DNA of 64,000 nt from Geobacillus kaustophilus. Lineage in GTDB: Bacteria; Bacillota; Bacilli; Bacillales; Anoxybacillaceae. A program made the translations under genes and the position numbers. How positions within the stretch are numbered: position 1 is the stretch's first letter; each line of letters starts with the position of its first letter. This document shows positions 34,571-43,128 of the stretch, piece by piece. The stretch is from NCBI RefSeq assembly GCF_000948285.1, contig NZ_JYBP01000003.1, positions 620,001 through 684,000 of the forward strand. Reading direction: 5' to 3'. Below the pieces are notes generated by a model. The model ran no database searches. It was not told where the DNA came from and saw only the letters and a list, made by a program, of their open reading frames with translations.

Positions 34571-34615
34571 AGGGGCCGCCCCTAAGCCATTTTCGGCCGG
34601 GGGGCGCCCCTTTCC
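34569..34615 (+). terminator. Terminator after yqkBC
   Basis: AAAGGGGC and GCCCCTTT close a long GC-rich hairpin; T-tract short. Confidence 0.65.
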
Positions 34616-34659
34616 ATAGTTAGAAGCCGCGTTTTGCGCCGAACGGCGCTTTCCAAATG

Positions 34660-34779
34660 TTATTGCGGACTGTTTTGCCGCTTCGTCGGGTGGATTGCTT
34701 TTTCCAATTCTTCTTTTGCGATCACCGGCTTCACCGTATCGGCCGACGGTTTCCCTTTTTGGGCGCTGTTTTTCGCCAT
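34660..34779 (-). CDS. Small Lys-rich protein of unknown function, 39 aa
   Basis: AAAGGAGAG lies 9 nt before an ATG that opens 39 codons: M-A-K-N-S-A-Q-K-G-K-P-S..., then E-E-L-E-K-A-I-H and a polar tail. No membrane segment, no Cys. It is between yqkC and the yqkE remnant on the opposite strand. The good binding site is the main support; I recognise no family. Confidence 0.5.
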   Translation of the reverse strand: MAKNSAQKGKPSADTVKPVIAKEELEKAIHPTKRQNSPQ

Positions 34780-34859
34780 TGGTCATCTCTCCTTTTTGCT
34801 GTTGTTTAGTTGTATCGTTTGACAAAATGACAACTGTTATGCAAAGGGGGGCATAAACA

Positions 34860-35018
34860 GTGAAAAAACAAGAAAAGCAGAAAAAAAGAGAGGACGATCA
34901 AAGATGGATGCTTGCCGACCGGCTCGGTGCCGAGTTGGAAGCGAAGCTGCTTGCGAAAAAACGGGCGCTCGTCGAGGAGGAAGCCCGGCGTCGGGCGGCG
35001 GAAGAGGCGCGGCGCCGG
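34860..35018 (+). pseudogene. yqkE: yqkE remnant (DUF3886-like), C-terminus lost
   Basis: A GTG start after a purine-rich site opens a charged helix: L-A-D-R-L-G-A-E-L-E-A-K-L, then an E/R/A-rich stretch to about codon 53. This fits YqkE/DUF3886 proteins, whose C-terminal N-K-S-F-x-E-L-L block is absent here. After ~35018 the sequence belongs to an MFS transporter in another frame. Position before yqkF matches B. subtilis yqkE. Confidence 0.6.
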
Positions 35019-35268
35019 CATGGCGTTTTCGCTGGCGATGATGCTGTTTACGTTGCGCACGCGTCGTCCGCTCGCCGCCGCCCAATTGTCCGCCATGGCG
35101 CAATCGGTCGGCTATTTGCTTGCGGCGTCTGGTCCGCCGCTATTCGGCGTATTGTATGATGCGTCCGGACAGTTTACCGCCCCGCTTGGCATGTTGTTGG
35201 TCGTTTGTGCAGCCATGATGGTGTTCGGCTTAGGGGCAGCGAGGAATCAGTATGTGGAAGAGGATTGA
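35016..35268 (+). pseudogene. C-terminal remnant of an MFS transporter (CynX/NimT-like)
   Basis: The last ~80 residues of an MFS protein (A-M-A-Q-S-V-G-Y-L-L-A-A, G-P-P-L-F-G-V-L-Y-D-A-S-G, two hydrophobic helices) begin abruptly at M-A-F-S-L-A. The 5' three quarters are missing. It is joined out of frame to the yqkE remnant, as expected of a deletion that removed about 1 kb of a former yqkD/MFS region. The normal terminator after it is retained. Confidence 0.7.
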
Positions 35269-35300
35269 TCGGCTTTTGTGGAGCGACCGGTCCATTTGGA

Positions 35301-35344
35301 AAAAAGAGCCCGTAACGGCCCTTGGCAGCCGTTGGGCTCTTTTG
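35301..35344 (+). terminator. Terminator after the MFS remnant
   Basis: AAAAGAGCCC and GGGCTCTTTT close a hairpin with an inner ACGGC/GCCGT pairing. The 35345-35496 stretch has no gene. Confidence 0.8.
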
Positions 35345-35496
35345 GTTTGTTTTTTCGTTTTGTCTCTTGTCAGCGCTATGGCCGCCGGCAAGTTCAGTGA
35401 CGCACATAGGCAGGGAATAGAGGCAAGCAGCGGCCTGCGGTTACCGGCTTCGCCGGCAATCGGCGTCCCAATTGAGTCCGATGGCGCGCCCTGCGC

Positions 35497-36417
35497 TTAT
35501 CGGTGCGCCTCATACACCGAGCGCTTTGTCGCTTGTTTCAGCCATTCGTATTCGTCGCGGCCAAGCGGCGGAGCGGAAGCGGCCGCGATGTTTTCTTCGA
35601 GCTGCCGAAGCCGGCTTGCGCCTGGAATGACGGCGGCAACGACCGGGTCATGGAGGCAAAATTGCAGCGCGGTCGCGGTCAATGAACGGCGCCCGGCCGT
35701 TTTTTCCTTCAGTTTCGGAATGAGCGTTTGCAGTTCTTTGTAGGAATAGTCGAGGTAGCCGTGTTCTTTCACCGCGCTGCTCGCTTGTTCAAGCGGGCGG
35801 TCGGTGAGCAAGCCTCTAGCAATCGGTCCGCGGGCGATAACGCTGATATGATGTTCGCGAAGAAGCGGGAACCATTCTTCCGGCCGGCGATCGAGCAAGC
35901 TGTATTGCATCATGACGCTGACGATGTTCGAGCGCTTCACATATTCGCGAATGACGTTTGGGCGGATCGAGGAGATGCCGTACCAACGGATGACGCCTTC
36001 TTGCTTCAGCTCTTCGAATGCTTCGATCGTCTCGTCGATCGGGTCGTCGATCGTGCCGCCGTGGAGCTGGTATAAGTCAATGTAGTCCGTTTGCAGACGG
36101 CGCAGGCTCTCTTTGACCGCTTGTTTGATATAGGCTTTTGACGGATCCCAGTCCCAGCCGCTTCCGTCTCGGCGCCAACGGTTGCCGACTTTTGTCGCGA
36201 TGATGACTTGGTCGCGCTTCCCTTTCACCGCTTTGCCGACAAATTCCTCGTTTAAGCCGCGGTCGTATAAATCGGCTGTATCCAAGTAGTTGATGCCGCG
36301 CTCCAATGCTTCATGGATGAGATAGATGGCATGGTTTTCATCAGTGCCGAGCGACATGCAGCCGAGTCCAATTTCGCTGACGTATAAGTCTGATGTGCCG
36401 ATGCGGCGTTTGTTCAT
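35497..36417 (-). CDS. yqkF: Aldo/keto reductase (YqkF), 306 aa
   Basis: NADPH-dependent barrel enzyme with the AKR tetrad: D in N-Y-L-D-T-A-D-L-Y, the Tyr of that motif, K in I-A-T-K-V-G, and H in L-Y-Q-L-H-G-G. Coenzyme loop near I-P-G-A-S-R-L-R-Q-L-E-E-N. It corresponds to B. subtilis YqkF upstream of nudF. Substrate not defined. AAAGGGGG precedes the ATG. Confidence 0.87.
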   Translation of the reverse strand: MNKRRIGTSDLYVSEIGLGCMSLGTDENHAIYLIHEALERGINYLDTADLYDRGLNEEFVGKAVKGKRDQVIIATKVGNRWRRDGSGWDWDPSKAYIKQAVKESLRRLQTDYIDLYQLHGGTIDDPIDETIEAFEELKQEGVIRWYGISSIRPNVIREYVKRSNIVSVMMQYSLLDRRPEEWFPLLREHHISVIARGPIARGLLTDRPLEQASSAVKEHGYLDYSYKELQTLIPKLKEKTAGRRSLTATALQFCLHDPVVAAVIPGASRLRQLEENIAAASAPPLGRDEYEWLKQATKRSVYEAHR

Positions 36418-36537
36418 CTTTTGCGCCCCCTTTCGCGATCGATGAGGATATGTTCATTGTACAACGGAAGCGAAAAATTGGCCAAACATGTAGTACAATG
36501 AAAAAGAGTCCATCTATATCGATAGGGGAGAAACAGA

Positions 36538-37098
36538 ATGAAGCTGTATGAAAAAACGATTCGCAAAGAGAAGCTGTTCAGCGGCCGCATCATTGACTTG
36601 TATATGGAGGAAGTCGAGTTGCCAAATGGGAAAACGAGCCGGCGCGAGGTGGTCAAACATCCGGGGGCGGTGGCGGTGCTGCCGCTGTTGCCGGACGGGA
36701 AAATCGTTCTTGTCCGCCAGTACCGAAAAGCGCTGGAGCGCGCATTAGTCGAGATTCCGGCGGGCAAGCTAGAACATGGGGAAGAGCCGCTCGCTTCCGC
36801 ACACCGCGAGCTCGAAGAAGAGACTGGCTACCGCGCCCAATCGATGCGCCATCTCATTTCTTTTTATACATCCCCAGGGTTTGCCGATGAACTCATCTAT
36901 TTGTATGTCGCCGAGGGGCTGGAAAAAGCGGAGGATGGCGCCGGTTTGGATGAGGACGAATTCGTCGAATTATTGGAAGTGACGTTGGAGGAGGCGCTTC
37001 GTATGCTTGAGCGACGCGAAATTTATGATGCAAAAACGGCGTATGCCTTGCAATATTTGCAGCTGCGCCGCGCGCTGGGGGAGCAAAATGCCGAATAA
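36538..37098 (+). CDS. nudF: ADP-ribose pyrophosphatase, Nudix family, 186 aa
   Basis: The Nudix box G-K-L-E-H-G-E-E-P-L-A-S-A-H-R-E-L-E-E-E-T-G-Y fits G-x5-E-x7-R-E-U-x-E-E-x-G-U at residues ~81-103. It hydrolyses ADP-ribose to AMP and ribose 5-phosphate. GGGGAG lies before the ATG. Its end overlaps the next gene by 11 nt. Confidence 0.92.
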   Translation: MKLYEKTIRKEKLFSGRIIDLYMEEVELPNGKTSRREVVKHPGAVAVLPLLPDGKIVLVRQYRKALERALVEIPAGKLEHGEEPLASAHRELEEETGYRAQSMRHLISFYTSPGFADELIYLYVAEGLEKAEDGAGLDEDEFVELLEVTLEEALRMLERREIYDAKTAYALQYLQLRRALGEQNAE

Positions 37099-38278
37099 AA
37101 AAAACGAGCGCGGCCTCGGCCGTTATTACGCTGATTTACATATTCACATCGGCCGCACCGCCTCGGGCCGCCCGGTGAAAATTACCGGGGCGCGGACGTT
37201 GACGCTTGAGAACATCTTGCATGAGGCGGCTGAGGTGAAAGGGATCGACCTTGTCGGCGTCATTGACAGCCATGTGCCGGAAGTGCTGGACGAGCTCGAG
37301 CGGGCAATGGAGAAGCACGGTTGGCGCGAACATGAGGGGGGTGGCGTCAGCGCCGGAAAGGTGACGCTTTTGTTAGGCAGTGAAATCGAAGTATATGACG
37401 ACCATTGCCATGGACCGATCCACGTGCTCGTTTTTTTGCCGACTGTGCAGGCGATGCGCATGTTTTCCGGTTGGCTTGGCAAACGAGTAAAGAACGTGTC
37501 GCTCAGTTCACAGCGCATTTACGTGTCCGGCCGTGAGCTGCAAGCTGCCGCGAAAGAGCAGGGCGGCTGGTTCATTCCCGCGCACGCGTTCACCCCGTTT
37601 AAAAGCTTGTACGGAAAAGGGGTCAAGCACAGCCTGACAGAAGTGTTTGAACCGGATCGGATTGATGCCATTGAACTTGGGTTAAGCGCCGATACGGCGA
37701 TGGCGGACCAGATCGCTGAATTGCATCGCTACCCGTACTTAACGAATTCCGATGCCCATTCGCTGCGGAAAATCGCCCGCGAATATGAAGAGGTGCGGCT
37801 CGCCGCCCCGACGTTTGCCGAATTTGAAAAAGCGCTGCGCGGTGAAGACGGGCGCGCGATTGTTGCCAACTACGGTTTAAATCCTAAACTCGGAAAATAT
37901 CACCAGACAGTGTGCGAGCGCTGCCTTGCGCCGGCTGCACCGGACGTCGACAGCTGTGCGGCATGCGGCCATCATCGCTTCGTGAAAGGCGTGTTTGACC
38001 GGCTTGCGGAGCTGAAAACGGCGGAACGCGGGCCGAAACGGCCGCCGTACATTTATCAAGTGCCGCTTGAATTCATCCCCGGCCTTGGTCCAAAAGCGTA
38101 TGAAAAGCTGCTCGACCGTTTTGGCACGGAAATGCGCGTTCTTCATGAGGCCGCGGTGGAAGAGATCGCGGAGACGGTGGGAGAAAAGTTGGCCCAACTG
38201 ATCGTCTTTGCCCGCAGCGGTGCGCTCCATATCGAGGCTGGGGGCGGTGGGAGATACGGGAAAGTGCGGGAGGGGTAA
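37088..38278 (+). CDS. yqxK: Endonuclease Q family DNA repair protein (YqxK), 396 aa
   Basis: The start at 37088 has GGGGGAG 6 nt upstream and lies inside the end of nudF. An N-terminal PHP-type phosphoesterase domain begins D-L-H-I-H-I-G and contains I-D-S-H and N-S-D-A-H; a four-Cys zinc module (C-x2-C...C-x2-C, residues ~275-300) and a helix-hairpin-helix (I-P-G-L-G-P-K-A) follow. EndoQ enzymes nick DNA 5' of deaminated bases and abasic sites, useful in a thermophile. Older annotation as a helicase is not supported. Confidence 0.88.
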   Translation: MPNKKNERGLGRYYADLHIHIGRTASGRPVKITGARTLTLENILHEAAEVKGIDLVGVIDSHVPEVLDELERAMEKHGWREHEGGGVSAGKVTLLLGSEIEVYDDHCHGPIHVLVFLPTVQAMRMFSGWLGKRVKNVSLSSQRIYVSGRELQAAAKEQGGWFIPAHAFTPFKSLYGKGVKHSLTEVFEPDRIDAIELGLSADTAMADQIAELHRYPYLTNSDAHSLRKIAREYEEVRLAAPTFAEFEKALRGEDGRAIVANYGLNPKLGKYHQTVCERCLAPAAPDVDSCAACGHHRFVKGVFDRLAELKTAERGPKRPPYIYQVPLEFIPGLGPKAYEKLLDRFGTEMRVLHEAAVEEIAETVGEKLAQLIVFARSGALHIEAGGGGRYGKVREG

Positions 38279-38439
38279 CCACTCGGGCAGCGCTCCTGCC
38301 GTTCATCATCATGCCGTGCGTGCTGCTTGGCCCAGCCCGGCCATGCGCCAGTGGACCGAGGCGTCGTGCCGTCCGTGGAGTCGGCCACACGTCGGGTTGA
38401 GCTGCTTTTTCATTACATTACCGGCCTTTTCGAAAAACA

Positions 38440-38468
38440 GTCATACCGAAAGCGGATGGACATACAAT
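38440..38468 (+). promoter_or_regulatory. Sigma-E promoter of spoIIM
   Basis: GTCATACC, 13 bp, CATACAAT; the -10 matches the sigma-E consensus. It lies 34 bp before the spoIIM start. The 38279-38439 stretch is GC-rich without a gene. Confidence 0.7.
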
Positions 38469-38501
38469 CTACTAAGAGACAAAGTAGGAGGACGAAGCAC
38501 A

Positions 38502-39167
38502 ATGAGAACCCATCCGCTGAAATCGGCTATCGCTGTCCATTGGCGTGAACATGCTTCATTGTATGTGTTTGTCATCGTCCTGTTTCTCATGGGCGTCGTT
38601 TTCGGCGCCATTGTCGTCAACAGCCTCGGTTTCAGTCAAAAGCAAGACTTGTACTATTACTTGACGCAATTTTTTGGACAAGTGTCAAAAGACAATATCG
38701 CAAGCGCCCATGATATGTTCCGGCAAAGCTATATGCACAACGTCAAATATACCGCGTTGATGTGGGTGCTTGGCATTTCTGTCATTGGCTTGCCGATCAT
38801 TCTTGTTTTGCTGTTTTTCAAAGGCGTCGTCGTCGGCTTTACGGTTGGCTTTTTAGTCAACCAAATGGGTTGGCGGGGGTTTCTTTTGTCGTTTGTGTCC
38901 ATCATGCCGCAAAACTTGGTGGCCCTTCCACTCATGATCGTCATGGGCGTCATTTCGATTTCGTTTTCCTTGCACATGGTGCGCAACCAGTTTATGAAGC
39001 GGCCGCATGGATCGATGTTTCCGATGGTGATGCGCTATGCGGCAGCGATGGCGGCTGTCGCCCTTGGGCTGCTTCTTTCCTCAGCGGTCGAGGCGTATCT
39101 TTCGCCCGCATTGATGAAACAGGCGGTTCAATGGACAATGAGTTTCATCATAATGAATATTATATAG
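38502..39167 (+). CDS. spoIIM: Stage II sporulation protein M, 221 aa
   Basis: The start at 38502 follows AGGAGGAC. Five membrane segments (about 20-45, 85-110, 112-135, 140-160, 180-200) as in SpoIIM, which with SpoIID and SpoIIP forms the peptidoglycan-remodelling complex that drives engulfment of the forespore. Expression from a sigma-E promoter in the mother cell agrees with this. Confidence 0.92.
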   Translation: MRTHPLKSAIAVHWREHASLYVFVIVLFLMGVVFGAIVVNSLGFSQKQDLYYYLTQFFGQVSKDNIASAHDMFRQSYMHNVKYTALMWVLGISVIGLPIILVLLFFKGVVVGFTVGFLVNQMGWRGFLLSFVSIMPQNLVALPLMIVMGVISISFSLHMVRNQFMKRPHGSMFPMVMRYAAAMAAVALGLLLSSAVEAYLSPALMKQAVQWTMSFIIMNII

Positions 39168-39203
39168 TAACCATTATCATTTCTTCATAATAGTGATTTT
39201 ACT

Positions 39204-39233
39204 TTGATACTTCCCTCGTGCATTTGTTATAAT
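39204..39233 (+). promoter_or_regulatory. Sigma-A promoter of fur
   Basis: TTGATA, 18 bp, TATAAT. Just upstream, 39150-39190 is A/T-rich and holds a partial TGATAAT-type Fur half-site on the minus strand (around 39173), so autoregulation is possible. Confidence 0.7.
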
Positions 39234-39264
39234 GATGGGTGAACGGCGAGGGAGGAATGAAAAG

Positions 39265-39720
39265 ATGGAAGATCGTGTGGAACGAATCAAGAAGCAGCTG
39301 CATTCGGCGGGTTACAAGCTGACGCCGCAGCGGGAAGCGACGGTAAGAGTCCTGCTTGAACATGAAGAAGACCATTTAAGCGCGGAAGACGTCTACCTCC
39401 TCGTGAAAGAAAAATCCCCGGAAATCGGGTTGGCGACCGTTTACCGGACGCTCGAGCTGTTAACCGAGCTGAAAATTGTTGATAAAATCAATTTCGGGGA
39501 CGGGGTGTCGCGCTATGACCTCCGCAAGGAAGGGGCGGCCCATTTCCATCACCACCTCATCTGCTTGGAATGCGGATCGGTGGCGGAAATTCAAGAAGAT
39601 TTGCTTGAGGATGTCGAAGCGATCGTCGAGGAGAAGTGGAAATTTCAAATTAAAGACCATCGTTTGACGTTCCATGGCATTTGCCACCGTTGCCAGCAAA
39701 AGCGCGAAGAAGAAAAATAA
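39265..39720 (+). CDS. fur: Ferric uptake regulator Fur, 151 aa
   Basis: The start at 39265 follows GGGAGGA. The winged helix contains Y-K-L-T-P-Q-R and A-T-V-Y-R-T-L; the metal region has A-H-F-H-H-H and two C-x2-C zinc pairs (C-L-E-C, C-H-R-C). Of the Fur/PerR/Zur set, proximity to xerD and nudF matches B. subtilis fur. It represses iron uptake genes with Fe(II). Confidence 0.92.
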   Translation: MEDRVERIKKQLHSAGYKLTPQREATVRVLLEHEEDHLSAEDVYLLVKEKSPEIGLATVYRTLELLTELKIVDKINFGDGVSRYDLRKEGAAHFHHHLICLECGSVAEIQEDLLEDVEAIVEEKWKFQIKDHRLTFHGICHRCQQKREEEK

Positions 39721-39750
39721 AAAAACCTTTTCCAGCGGGAAAGGTTTTTT
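39719..39750 (+). terminator. Terminator after fur
   Basis: AAAAAACCTTT(TCC) pairs with GGAAAGGTTTTTT over a short loop. Confidence 0.85.
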
Positions 39751-39822
39751 GCGTATAAACAACGAAACAAATGGCATATCCTCATACTAGCAAGCTGACA
39801 AGCAGCTGATAGGGAGGATGCC

Positions 39823-40035
39823 ATGAAAACCGTTTGGCAAATGGTGAAAGTGTTTCTTTTATTTACGGGATGCACCATTTTATTTTATTATAGTCTTGTA
39901 TGGTTTAACCGCGAGTACGAGTATTACCACCGATACGATGAGCCGAAGGGATCGGCGGTCAAAGTATCGGCGGCGGAAAGCGCGCCGCCAAGTTGGCTCG
40001 ACCGGCTGTTATTTTTTTATCGCGATGGGGAGTAG
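39823..40035 (+). CDS. yqzK: YqzK family small membrane protein, 70 aa
   Basis: GGGAGGA lies before the ATG. One N-terminal membrane helix (residues ~8-27, F-L-L-F-T-G-C-T-I-L-F-Y-Y), then Y-E-Y-Y-H-R-Y and a short C-terminal region W-L-D-R-L. Size and position between fur and xerD match DUF4227/YqzK. Function unknown. Confidence 0.8.
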   Translation: MKTVWQMVKVFLLFTGCTILFYYSLVWFNREYEYYHRYDEPKGSAVKVSAAESAPPSWLDRLLFFYRDGE

Positions 40036-40041
40036 AGAGCG

Positions 40042-40938
40042 TTGGAATACGAGTTGAAAGATTTTCTGCATTATTTGACGGTGGAGCGGAATTTGGCGCA
40101 CAATACGATTGTTTCATATGAACGCGATTTGAAAAAATACGTCCGCTATTTGCGCCAAGTCGAGCAGCTTCAGGCGTGGGGCGAAGTGGAGCGCCTCCAT
40201 ATTCTCCATTTTTTAAAGTTTTTAAGCGAACAAGGGCAATCAGCAAGGACAGTCGCCCGCCATTTGGCGTCGATCCGTTCGTTTCATCAGTTTTTGCTAA
40301 GGGAGAAAATTGCGGCGCAAGACCCGACCGTCCATATCGAAACGCCGCAGTTTGAACGGACGCTGCCGAAAGTGCTGTCGGTCGAGGAAGTCGAGGCGCT
40401 GCTTGCGGCGCCGCAAGTGAGTACACCGTTTGGGCTGCGCGATAAGGCGATGCTTGAGCTGTTGTATGCGACCGGCATGCGCGTCAGTGAGCTTGTGCAG
40501 CTCAACTTAAGCGACGTGCATTTGACGATGGGGTTCGTCCGCTGCTATGGAAAAGGGCGGAAAGAGCGGATCGTGCCGATCGGGCGCATGGCGATTGAAG
40601 CGCTTACCCGCTATTTGGAGCACGGGCGCCCGCAGCTTGTCAATCCGCGCCGGCGGGCGGCGGAGGCGCTGTTTTTGAACCATTACGGCCAGCGGTTGAC
40701 ACGGCAAGGGTTTTGGAAAATTTTAAAGCGGCTCGCGAAAGAAGCCGGCATCGAAAAAGAGTTGACGCCGCATACGCTTCGTCATTCGTTTGCGACGCAT
40801 CTGCTTGAGAACGGGGCTGATTTGCGCGCCGTTCAAGAGCTGCTTGGGCACGCTGACATTTCGACGACGCAAATATATACGCATGTCACGAAAACGCGCC
40901 TAAAAGACGTGTACAAACAGTACCACCCACGTGCCTAG
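40042..40938 (+). CDS. xerD: Tyrosine recombinase XerD, 298 aa
   Basis: The TTG start has GGGGAG upstream. Core-binding domain residues 1-90, catalytic domain with R in T-G-M-R-V-S-E-L, K in [24 protein letters not shown] and nucleophile Y in Q-I-Y-T-H-V. With XerC (CodV) it resolves chromosome dimers at dif. It is the housekeeping copy by context, not a phage integrase. Confidence 0.95.
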   Translation: MEYELKDFLHYLTVERNLAHNTIVSYERDLKKYVRYLRQVEQLQAWGEVERLHILHFLKFLSEQGQSARTVARHLASIRSFHQFLLREKIAAQDPTVHIETPQFERTLPKVLSVEEVEALLAAPQVSTPFGLRDKAMLELLYATGMRVSELVQLNLSDVHLTMGFVRCYGKGRKERIVPIGRMAIEALTRYLEHGRPQLVNPRRRAAEALFLNHYGQRLTRQGFWKILKRLAKEAGIEKELTPHTLRHSFATHLLENGADLRAVQELLGHADISTTQIYTHVTKTRLKDVYKQYHPRA

Positions 40939-40977
40939 CAGCTGCCGTATGCTAGGCGCTTGCCTGTCGTTTTAGTT

Positions 40978-40991
40978 GTCAGACTTCTGAC
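40978..40991. promoter_or_regulatory. Palindromic operator candidate before deoB-punA-pdp
   Basis: GTCAGA-CT-TCTGAC is a perfect 6-bp inverted repeat with a 2-bp centre, 84 bp before deoB, next to a TTGGCT that could be a -35 element. GntR- or DeoR-type regulators bind such sites; identity unknown. Confidence 0.4.
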
Positions 40992-41074
40992 CAGTTGGCT
41001 ATAGGCGTGTTTTTGCGAAAATACGGGAACGATAGAAATAGACTCCATTTTCATTGCAGGCAGGGGGAATGAGC

Positions 41075-42256
41075 ATGAAAGCGACGTACCGGCGCGTCTT
41101 TTTGATTGTGATGGATTCGGTCGGCATCGGCGAGGCGCCGGATGCCGAGAAATACAACGACAAAGGGGCGGATACGCTCGGCCACATCGCCGAGCATCGC
41201 GGCGGCCTCCATATGCCGAATATGGCGAAGCTCGGCTTAAGCCATATTCGCGAAATCAAAGGGGTGCCGAAAGTCGACCGTCCGCTCGCGTACTATACAA
41301 AAATGAAGGAAGCATCGGCTGGCAAAGATACGATGACTGGCCATTGGGAGTTGATGGGCCTTCGCATCGACAAGCCGTTCCGCGTCTTTCCGAACGGGTT
41401 CCCAGATGAATTGATCGCTGAGCTCGAGCGTCGCACCGGCCGGAAAGTGATCGGCAACAAGCCGGCGAGCGGAACAGCGATCATCGAAGAGCTTGGCGAA
41501 GAGCATATGAAAACAGGGGCAATCATCGTTTATACATCAGCCGACTCCGTCTTGCAAATCGCCGCCCATGAACAAGTTGTGCCGCTTGAGGAATTGTACC
41601 GCATTTGTGAAATCGCCCGCGAATTGACGCGCGATGAGCCGTACATGGTCGGGCGCGTCATCGCCCGCCCGTTCATCGGCGCGCCCGGCCATTTTGAGCG
41701 GACGGCGAATCGCCACGACTATGCGTTGAAACCGTTCGGCCGCACGGTGATGAATGAATTGAAAGACGCCGGTTATGAAGTGATTGCCATCGGGAAGATC
41801 GCCGATATTTACGACAATGAAGGAGTTACTCAGTCGTTGCGAACGACATCCAATATGGACGGAATGGATAAGCTCATCGACACGCTCGACATGGACTTTA
41901 CCGGGTTGAGTTTCGTCAATCTCGTCGATTTTGACGCTAAATACGGCCATCGCCGCGACCCAAACGGTTATGGCGATGCGCTCGAAGAGTTCGACGCCCG
42001 GCTTGCCGATGTGTTGCCGCGGCTGAAAGAGGATGACTTGCTCATCATCACCGCTGACCATGGCAACGACCCGATCCACCACGGAACCGACCATACGCGC
42101 GAATACGTTCCGCTTTTGGTGTACAGCCCGCGCTTTCACGGCGGCAAGCCGCTCCCGGTCCGCGAGACGTTTGCCGATGTCGGCGCAACGATTGCGGATA
42201 ACTTTCGAGTCAATCGGCCGCCGTACGGAACAAGCTTTTTGGCTGATTTGGCCTAA
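41075..42256 (+). CDS. deoB: Phosphopentomutase, 393 aa
   Basis: The ATG at 41075 is preferred over the one 6 nt upstream, which touches the AGGGGGA site. Alkaline-phosphatase fold: [20 protein letters not shown], and I-T-A-D-H-G-N-D-P with D-H-T-R-E-Y. It interconverts (deoxy)ribose 1- and 5-phosphates, feeding nucleoside sugars into central metabolism, together with the two phosphorylases that follow. Confidence 0.95.
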   Translation: MKATYRRVFLIVMDSVGIGEAPDAEKYNDKGADTLGHIAEHRGGLHMPNMAKLGLSHIREIKGVPKVDRPLAYYTKMKEASAGKDTMTGHWELMGLRIDKPFRVFPNGFPDELIAELERRTGRKVIGNKPASGTAIIEELGEEHMKTGAIIVYTSADSVLQIAAHEQVVPLEELYRICEIARELTRDEPYMVGRVIARPFIGAPGHFERTANRHDYALKPFGRTVMNELKDAGYEVIAIGKIADIYDNEGVTQSLRTTSNMDGMDKLIDTLDMDFTGLSFVNLVDFDAKYGHRRDPNGYGDALEEFDARLADVLPRLKEDDLLIITADHGNDPIHHGTDHTREYVPLLVYSPRFHGGKPLPVRETFADVGATIADNFRVNRPPYGTSFLADLA

Positions 42257-42286
42257 CTTCATAAAGAACGATGAGAGGGGAAAAGA

Positions 42287-43114
42287 ATGGATCGACAAGC
42301 GATTGAAAAAGCCGCCAGTTATTTGCGCCCATTCATGCCGACGCCGCCTGAAATCGGCCTCATTCTCGGCTCCGGTCTCGGCATGCTCGCTGATGAAATC
42401 GAAGAGGCGGCTCGCATTCCGTATGAACATATTCCCGGATTTCCAGTGTCGACCGTTGAAGGACACGCTGGGCGGCTCGTATATGGGCGGCTTGAGGGGG
42501 CGACCGTTGTCGCCATGCAAGGGCGGTTTCATTATTATGAAGGGTATTCGCTTCAGGAAGTGACGTTTGCCGTCCGGGTGATGAAGGCGCTTGGCGTCCG
42601 CGAATTGATCGTGACAAACGCTGCGGGCGGCATCAACGAACGGTTCCAACCCGGCGATTTCATGATCATTTCCGACCACATCAACTTGCTGGGGGCAAAT
42701 CCGCTCATTGGTCCGAACGATCCGGAGCTTGGCCCGCGCTTTCCGGACATGACGGAAGCGTACAGCCGGCGGCTGCGCGAGCTCGCCAAGGAAACGGCGG
42801 CGAGACTTGGCGTTCGTGTGCATGAAGGAGTATATGTCGCCAATACGGGGCCGTCGTACGAAACGCCGGCGGAAATCCGCATGATTCGTACGCTCGGCGG
42901 CGATGCGGTCGGCATGTCGACCGTGCCGGAAGTGATCGTCGCCCGCCATGCGGGCATTGAGGTGCTTGGCATTTCGTGCATTTCGAATATGGCGGCAGGG
43001 ATGTCGGACGCTCCGCTTCACCATGATGAAGTGGTCGAAACGGCCGAGCGGGTGAAGACGGATTTTTTGCGGCTCGTGAAAGCGATTGTTGCCGAAATGG
43101 CGAAATCAAAATGA
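42287..43114 (+). CDS. punA: Purine-nucleoside phosphorylase, trimeric type, 275 aa
   Basis: Motifs G-S-G-L-G near residue 28, H-x-G-R phosphate site (G-H-A-G-R-L-V-Y-G), catalytic E-G-Y and N-A-A-G-G-I-N near residue 115, and the M-S-T-V-P-E-V-I substrate site. It cleaves purine nucleosides with phosphate. The gene follows deoB by 30 bp and overlaps the region before pdp. Confidence 0.94.
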   Translation: MDRQAIEKAASYLRPFMPTPPEIGLILGSGLGMLADEIEEAARIPYEHIPGFPVSTVEGHAGRLVYGRLEGATVVAMQGRFHYYEGYSLQEVTFAVRVMKALGVRELIVTNAAGGINERFQPGDFMIISDHINLLGANPLIGPNDPELGPRFPDMTEAYSRRLRELAKETAARLGVRVHEGVYVANTGPSYETPAEIRMIRTLGGDAVGMSTVPEVIVARHAGIEVLGISCISNMAAGMSDAPLHHDEVVETAERVKTDFLRLVKAIVAEMAKSK

Positions 43115-43128
43115 AAAAGGTGATCGCG

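Noticed and set aside
35252-35743. 163-codon plus-strand frame after the MFS remnant
   Set aside because: It runs through a terminator and antisense to yqkF, with no ribosome binding site or family features.
41537-43024. 495-codon minus-strand frame opposite deoB and punA
   Set aside because: Crosses two well-supported genes, has shadow-type composition and no binding site.
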